32,966 nucleotides of DNA from DATLFQ01 sp035540915 (GTDB lineage Bacteria; Actinomycetota; Acidimicrobiia; Acidimicrobiales; GCA-2861595). Positions 29,468-32,966 of this stretch are shown here, in pieces. The notes beneath the pieces are model-generated. The model was given only the letters and a program-made list of their open reading frames with translations, ran no database searches and was not told the origin of the DNA. Position 1 is the stretch's first letter. Every line of letters starts with the position of its first letter. A program made the position numbers and the translations under genes. The stretch is taken from contig DATLFQ010000174.1 of the NCBI GenBank assembly GCA_035540915.1, positions 1-32,966 of the forward strand, written 5' to 3'.

Positions 29468-30573
29468 CGAGGGCGGCGGTGCTGGTCGAGACCGGCCGGC
29501 CGCTCGAGCTGCGCGACGACGTGGAGGTCGCCCCGCCGCAGCCCGGCGAGGTGCTGGTGCGGATGGTGGCCTCGGGCGTGTGCCACTCCGACCTGTCGGC
29601 GCGGGAGGGGACGCTGCTGGTGCCCACGCCGATCGTCCTCGGCCACGAGGGGGCGGGCGTCGTCGAGGCCGTCGGCGAGGGCGTGGCCACGCCGGCGGTC
29701 GGCGACCACGTGGTGGTCGGCTGGGTCGCCCACTGCGGGTCCTGCTTCTCCTGCGGCCGGGGCGAGGGCCACCTGTGCGAGCGGGCCGTCACCGCGCTGG
29801 CCGCCGGCGGGATGCCGGACGGGACCACCCGGCTGCGCTCGCGAGGCGCGCCGCTGTTCCAGATGAGCGGCGCCGGGACCTTTTCCGAGCTGGTCGTGGT
29901 GCCGAGCGCGGCGGCGGTGCCGGTGGACCGGGACCTCGACCTGGGCCTGGCCGCTCTCCTGGGCTGCGCAGTCGTCACCGGCACCGGTGCCGCCCTGCGG
30001 ACGGCCCGCATCCGGCCCGGCGACTCGGTGGCCGTGATCGGCTGCGGCGGCGTCGGGCTCAACGTCGTCCAGGGGGCTCGCATCGCCGGCGCCGCCCGCA
30101 TCGTCGCCGTCGACACCGCCCGCGAGAAACTGGAGCTGGCCGCCGTGTTCGGCGCCACCGACGCGGTCGACGCCGGTGCCGGCGACCCGGTGTCGGCCGT
30201 GATGGCGCTCACCGGCCAGCGCGGCGCCGACGTGGCCTTCGAGGTGGTCGGCCTCCAGCGCACCATCGACCAGGCCGTAGCCATGACCCGCCGCGGTGGC
30301 CAGGCCGTCCTGGTGGGACTGCCGGGCCTCGACGCCATGGTCAGCGTGCCGGCCTTCTTCGGGCTGGTGCTGGCCGGCAAGACGATCACCGGCTGCTGGT
30401 ACGGCTCGTCGACGGCCGCCGAGCAGGTGCCGGGCCTGGTGGAGCTGTACCGGTCGGGCCAGCTGAAGCTGGCCGAGCTGGTGTCTCGGACCGTCGAGCT
30501 GGACGGCGTGAACGACGCGCTGGACCGCCTCCGGCACGGCACCGGCGCCCGGACCGTCGTCCGCTACGCCTGA
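29464..30573 (+). CDS. Zinc-dependent MDR alcohol dehydrogenase (class III-like)
   Basis: A 369-residue medium-chain dehydrogenase. Catalytic zinc ligands are Cys40 (SGVCHSD), His61 with Glu62 (GHEGAGVV) and Cys168 (LLGCAVVTG). Structural zinc ligands are Cys91, Cys94, Cys97 and Cys105 (CGSCFSCGRGEGHLC). The NAD site is VAVIGCGGVGLNVVQGARIAGAARIVAVD. The sequence resembles the class III and mycothiol/glutathione formaldehyde dehydrogenase branch and the Rxyl_3153/MDR types common in actinobacteria. The actual alcohol or aldehyde is unknown. GTG 29464 overlaps the preceding stop as GTGA. It converges on the HAD gene, with 4 bp between stops. Confidence 0.92.
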   Translation: MTRAAVLVETGRPLELRDDVEVAPPQPGEVLVRMVASGVCHSDLSAREGTLLVPTPIVLGHEGAGVVEAVGEGVATPAVGDHVVVGWVAHCGSCFSCGRGEGHLCERAVTALAAGGMPDGTTRLRSRGAPLFQMSGAGTFSELVVVPSAAAVPVDRDLDLGLAALLGCAVVTGTGAALRTARIRPGDSVAVIGCGGVGLNVVQGARIAGAARIVAVDTAREKLELAAVFGATDAVDAGAGDPVSAVMALTGQRGADVAFEVVGLQRTIDQAVAMTRRGGQAVLVGLPGLDAMVSVPAFFGLVLAGKTITGCWYGSSTAAEQVPGLVELYRSGQLKLAELVSRTVELDGVNDALDRLRHGTGARTVVRYA

Positions 30574-30581
30574 CGCGTCAG
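30570..30581. other. 12-bp palindrome CTGACGCGTCAG between convergent stops
   Basis: The stop of the alcohol dehydrogenase (TGA, 30571-30573) and of the HAD gene (TCA on the plus strand, 30578-30580) lie in one perfect palindrome. It is short for a terminator and partly follows from two facing TGA codons. Confidence 0.4.
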
Positions 30582-31237
30582 CGCACCAGGCGCGCGAGCG
30601 GGCTGTGGTCCAGCTCCGCGACCAGCTCCTCCAGATCCCGGTAGACCGCCGCCGCACCCACGTCGACCAGCTCCGCCCGGCCGATCCCGCCGGTCAGCAC
30701 GCAGACCGTGCCGACCCCCGCCCGGGCCGCGGCCCGTACGTCCCACACCGTGTCCCCGACCGCCAGCGACGAGCTCGCGTCGGCGCCCACCTTGGCCATG
30801 GCCACGTCGAAGACCTCCGGCGACGGCTTGGCGCCGTCGACGTCGCCGGCACTGACCACGGCCGAGATGGCGTCGTCGGCGTCGATGGCGGCTCTGTAGG
30901 CGTCGAGCATCTCCGACGGCGAGGAGGTGGCGAGCACCACCGACACGCCCCGGCCGGCGGCCGCCCGCAGGAAGCGGGCGGCGCCGGGCAGCGGGGCGAT
31001 CTCGGGCATCAGGGCCTCGAAGTGACGGTGCCAGGCCTTCTCGAGATCGGGGAACCCGTCGCCGACCAGGCCGGACAGCAGCACTTCGGAGCCGGCACCG
31101 ATGAACCGGTGGATCGACGCCGAGGGGACGTCGTGGCCGTGCTCGCAGAACGCCCGCCGCCAGGCCAGCACGTGCAGGTAGTTGGTGTCGACGAGGGTGC
31201 CGTCGATGTCGACGAGCAGGGCCGGCGGGGCGGTCAT
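30578..31237 (-). CDS. HAD-superfamily phosphatase, phosphoglycolate phosphatase-like
   Basis: 219 residues. Motif I is LLVDIDGTLVDTNYLH (nucleophile Asp10, acid/base Asp12). A helical C1 cap (HVLAWRRAFCEHGHDVPSASIHRFIG...WHRHFEALMPEIAPLPGA) follows, then motif II VLATSSPSE, motif III Lys137 (GDVDGAKPSPEVF), and motif IV AVGDTVWDVRAAARAGVGTVCVLTGGI (Asp162, Asp166). It fits the Gph/CbbY-type group, which removes phosphate from small metabolites in the cytosol. The substrate is unknown. ATG 31237 directly precedes motif I. The gap to the YdhR-like gene upstream is 29 bp, so they may share a transcript. Confidence 0.88.
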   Translation of the reverse strand: MTAPPALLVDIDGTLVDTNYLHVLAWRRAFCEHGHDVPSASIHRFIGAGSEVLLSGLVGDGFPDLEKAWHRHFEALMPEIAPLPGAARFLRAAAGRGVSVVLATSSPSEMLDAYRAAIDADDAISAVVSAGDVDGAKPSPEVFDVAMAKVGADASSSLAVGDTVWDVRAAARAGVGTVCVLTGGIGRAELVDVGAAAVYRDLEELVAELDHSPLARLVR

Positions 31238-31266
31238 CAGGCGATCGTGCCCGTGGCCGCCGATGG

Positions 31267-31725
31267 CTACCCCTTGGCCGGCTTGGCCTTGGCCTTGGCC
31301 CTGGCCGGCTTCTTGGCCATCGGCGTCGTGGCCTGGCCGCCGCGGACCTCGATGTCGGGCGATCCCTCGGCCGGCTCCCGCCCGAGGATGGGCGATCCCT
31401 GGCGCGGCGTCGTGGGCGGCAGGAGGTCGAGGACGGGCTGGGTCAGGCGGGTCAGGTTCTTGAGGACCGTGAAGCCCTGGGACTCCACGGCGGTGAACTC
31501 GTCGCTGGTGGCCTCGAACAGGTCCGAGCGGCAGTAGCGGTCCATGGACTCCTGGTCGTCCCACACGTACACCGCCCCGAAGCGGTCGCCGTCGCCGCCG
31601 TCGAGCCACATCTTGGCCTGGAGGCCCGGCATGGAGGAGAACCGGGAGGCGACCGTCGTGGCCATGTCCAGGTACTGGTCCTCACTGATGCCGTTCAGTC
31701 GGTAGGTCACGAGCTGGATGTGCAT
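31267..31725 (-). CDS. YdhR-like dimeric alpha/beta-barrel protein with a Lys/Ala/Pro tail
   Basis: 152 residues. The first 105 or so form a small ferredoxin-like barrel: MHIQLVTYRLNGISEDQYLDM, FSSMPGLQAKMWLDGGDGDRFGAVYVWDDQESMDRYCRSDLF, typical of YdhR/antibiotic-biosynthesis-monooxygenase-like proteins. After a Pro/Gly-rich linker the C-terminus ends with MAKKPARAKAKAKPAKG, like the basic tails of histone H1-like and mycobacterial HupB-type proteins. Such a tail could bind DNA or RNA or act as a disordered extension. AAAGGA lies 5 nt before the ATG, a good ribosome site. Enzyme activity is uncertain, since many family members lack a known reaction. Confidence 0.75.
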   Translation of the reverse strand: MHIQLVTYRLNGISEDQYLDMATTVASRFSSMPGLQAKMWLDGGDGDRFGAVYVWDDQESMDRYCRSDLFEATSDEFTAVESQGFTVLKNLTRLTQPVLDLLPPTTPRQGSPILGREPAEGSPDIEVRGGQATTPMAKKPARAKAKAKPAKG

Positions 31726-31776
31726 GGGGGTCCTTTCGGGTCTCGGGTCCGCCCCGCCTCCTACCCGGCCGGCCGC

Positions 31777-32337
31777 TCAGTTCACCGACGGGTCGGTCGG
31801 GGCATTGGCGAACATGGCCAGCCGCCCGGCCTGGCGGCGCAGGACCAGTCGCCACAGTTGCTCTGGCCGGTCGGAGAAGGCGTCGCCGGGCTCGGCGGCC
31901 ACCACGAACCAGGCCCCGGCCTCGATCTCGCCCTCCAGCTGTCCGCCGCCCCACCCCGCGTAGCCGGCGAAGATTCGCACCGCCTCCACGGCTACGCCCA
32001 GCTCGTCGGGGTGGCGGCCCAGGTCCACCGTTCCGGTCCGGTCGATCACCGGCGCCCAGCCCTCCACCTCCTCCGACCGGTCCGTCCGGGCCAAGCCCAC
32101 GGCGGCAGACGGCGCCACCGGTCCCCCGGTGAACACCACCGCCGGCGGAGCGGCCCGCTCCCGCCAGTCCGGGAGCGGCACCTCCATGGCCGGCGAGCCC
32201 GGCCGGTTGAGGACCACACCGAGGGCACCGTCCGCTCCGTGCTCGAGCAGCAGCACCACCGTCCGGTCGAAGTTGGGGTCGCCCAGGCTGGGCGTCGCCA
32301 CCAGCAACCGGCCGCGGGCAGGGGGCTTCGGGCTCAT
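31777..32337 (-). CDS. YqgE/AlgH family protein (UPF0301)
   Basis: 186 residues. The N-terminal signature is GRLLVATPSLGDPNFDRTVVLLLEHGADGALGVVLNRPG, followed by FTGGPVAPSAAVGL, the conserved FAGYAGWGGGQLEGEIEAGAWFVV and FSDRPEQLWRLVLRRQ. These are the standard landmarks of this widespread single-domain cytosolic family, whose molecular role is unclear despite an old link to alginate regulation in Pseudomonas. The length is normal. ATG 32337 was chosen because it lies directly before the conserved start; the frame is open further upstream but the extra sequence matches nothing. Confidence 0.93.
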   Translation of the reverse strand: MSPKPPARGRLLVATPSLGDPNFDRTVVLLLEHGADGALGVVLNRPGSPAMEVPLPDWRERAAPPAVVFTGGPVAPSAAVGLARTDRSEEVEGWAPVIDRTGTVDLGRHPDELGVAVEAVRIFAGYAGWGGGQLEGEIEAGAWFVVAAEPGDAFSDRPEQLWRLVLRRQAGRLAMFANAPTDPSVN

Positions 32338-32656
32338 CGCACGGGGGAGGCGAGCCCGGAGGGCACGCTTTCCTCCCAGCGGTGGCGGGCACGGGGGACG
32401 AAGGGTCGCACCAGAACCCGCAGGTGAAAGTGATGATGAGGCGGGGCCACAGGTGCAGACAGCTTGCCCGCGACCGCAGAACGCAGTGCTCACGACCGAA
32501 TCTGCACCACGCCCTTACCTGTCCGGGCTGTCGAGACTGGCTCAGGTGAAGCGATACGGTCGCCGTCGGTCCGATCCCCGCTCGGTTGCGAGGGGACCGG
32601 ACCGACGACCCGTTCACATCCCGTGAGCCGCGGAAGCGGCTTCTCGCAGCAGCGTC
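32338..32656. other. Intergenic region with strong hairpins, no protein gene seen
   Basis: Between the AlgH gene start and the stop of the small secreted peptide gene, frames exist but none has plausible protein character. GC is visibly lower than elsewhere. It holds a long hairpin at 32565-32606 and a smaller one at 32626-32641 (AGCCGC, GGAA loop, GCGGCT). TACGGT at 32555-32560 resembles a plus-strand -10. Both hairpins also lie downstream of the minus-strand peptide gene and could be its terminators. Confidence 0.5.
32565..32606. terminator. Long hairpin, terminator of the peptide gene or structured RNA
   Basis: GTCGGTCCG (32565-32573) pairs perfectly with CGGACCGAC (32598-32606). Inside, TCCCC pairs with GGGGA, and TCG with CGA around a small loop, giving about 17 bp in all. 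It lies 50 nt past the stop of the minus-strand peptide gene. There is no T-tract on either strand. Confidence 0.5.
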
Positions 32657-32821
32657 CTAGAGCTTTCTGCCGTTCTTCAGGCAAATCTCCACCAGCTCGC
32701 CATCGATGACCTTGATCTCCGAGCCACCGGGGCAGCTGGGACGAGCAGCGGAAGCAGCACCGGCCGTCGAAACGGTGAGCGCCACTGCGGCGAACGCGGT
32801 TGCAACAATTCTCTTCACCAT
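32657..32821 (-). CDS. Tiny secreted peptide with two cysteines, unknown function
   Basis: 54 residues. A clear signal peptide (MVKRIVATAFAAVALTVS, then AGAASA) precedes a mature part of about 29 residues, ARPSCPGGSEIKVIDGELVEICLKNGRKL written in pieces: ARPSCPGGSEI, KVIDGELVEI, CLKNGRKL. The two cysteines, 17 apart, could form one disulfide. GGAGG lies 9 nt before ATG 32821, which is why this start is preferred to ATG 32842. Codon use includes AGA, ATT, GTT and GCA, rare in the neighbouring genes, and local GC is lower, which suggests recent transfer or relaxed selection. It is too short for a family call. Confidence 0.65.
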   Translation of the reverse strand: MVKRIVATAFAAVALTVSTAGAASAARPSCPGGSEIKVIDGELVEICLKNGRKL

Positions 32822-32966
32822 GATGAATGACCTCCGTCTCATCGCGATGCGAAGATCTCACCTCAAGGGCGACACCGATCCTCAGCCGCCGTGCTGCAAT
32901 TCCGCCTTCGCACCATGGACCGGCAGAAATGCAACTACCCCCCTCCCGTCCATCATGAAACAGGCA
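32822..32966. other. Right-edge spacer upstream of the peptide gene
   Basis: About 145 bp of lower-GC sequence with no frame of note. It should hold the promoter of the minus-strand peptide gene. TTGCAG and TTGAGG are weak -35 candidates on the minus strand, but I see no convincing -10. The window ends here. Confidence 0.3.

Overview
The window is about 33 kb of very GC-rich DNA (roughly 70-75% by eye), densely packed with genes and lacking rRNA, tRNA, CRISPR arrays, transposases and phage genes. It looks like chromosomal DNA of a high-GC actinobacterium. Several traits suggest the deep-branching Acidimicrobiia/Thermoleophilia side of the phylum: a class E sortase, a DUF5317 protein, an F420-type PPOX enzyme, an actinobacterial SufR-like regulator, the GYWLVAxDGGVFAFGDA repeats, and a System I cytochrome c maturation operon. 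The assignment is inference from gene content only.

Layout. 1-541: the 3' end of a Pro/Ala-rich membrane-anchored surface protein and a strong hairpin terminator. 542-6082: an unusual FtsH-type protease with two AAA modules, divergent from a membrane-anchored family 5 solute-binding protein, followed by a dGTPase-like HD hydrolase. 6135-9656 (minus strand): a SAM methyltransferase, a secreted protein with a duplicated domain, a cytochrome b plus molybdopterin oxidoreductase pair, and a PPOX protein. 9653-12204 (minus): a methyltransferase and a large LuxR-type regulator upstream of that PPOX gene. 12268-15350: an Fe-S locus in which an Mrp/ApbC carrier is divergent from a SufR-like sensor and a cysteine desulfurase. 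15464-17668: a secreted Asp-box protein ending in five 42-residue repeats.

17681-24742 (minus): the main block, a complete System I cytochrome c maturation operon in the order ccmA-B-C-D-E-F-G-H-I. It includes a 35-residue ccmD, and nearly every stop overlaps the next start as ATGA or GTGA. A Cys-rich four-helix copper-storage-like protein follows, probably in the same transcript. CcmAB with CcmCDE load and release haem on the chaperone, CcmFHI ligate it, and CcmG keeps the apocytochrome thiols reduced.

24838-30573 (mostly plus): class E sortase, GlsB/YeaQ-type membrane protein, GDP-mannose 4,6-dehydratase (minus), XRE regulator, DUF5317 protein, then a tightly coupled run of glycosyltransferase, small membrane protein and zinc alcohol dehydrogenase. 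30578-32337 (minus): HAD phosphatase, YdhR-like protein with a histone-H1-like tail, YqgE/AlgH protein. The last 600 bp is lower in GC and holds a tiny secreted peptide gene and strong hairpins.

Two expression modes are visible. Some genes have good Shine-Dalgarno sites (ftsH, csp, the Asp-box gene, the YdhR-like gene). Others have no ribosome site but carry a TAnnnT-like hexamer 6-9 nt before the start codon, as expected for leaderless mRNAs. No single obviously new defence or biosynthetic system is present. The most unusual items are the double-AAA FtsH, the copper-storage gene at the end of the ccm operon, the apparent CTG start of the glycosyltransferase, and the low-GC peptide/hairpin region at the right end.
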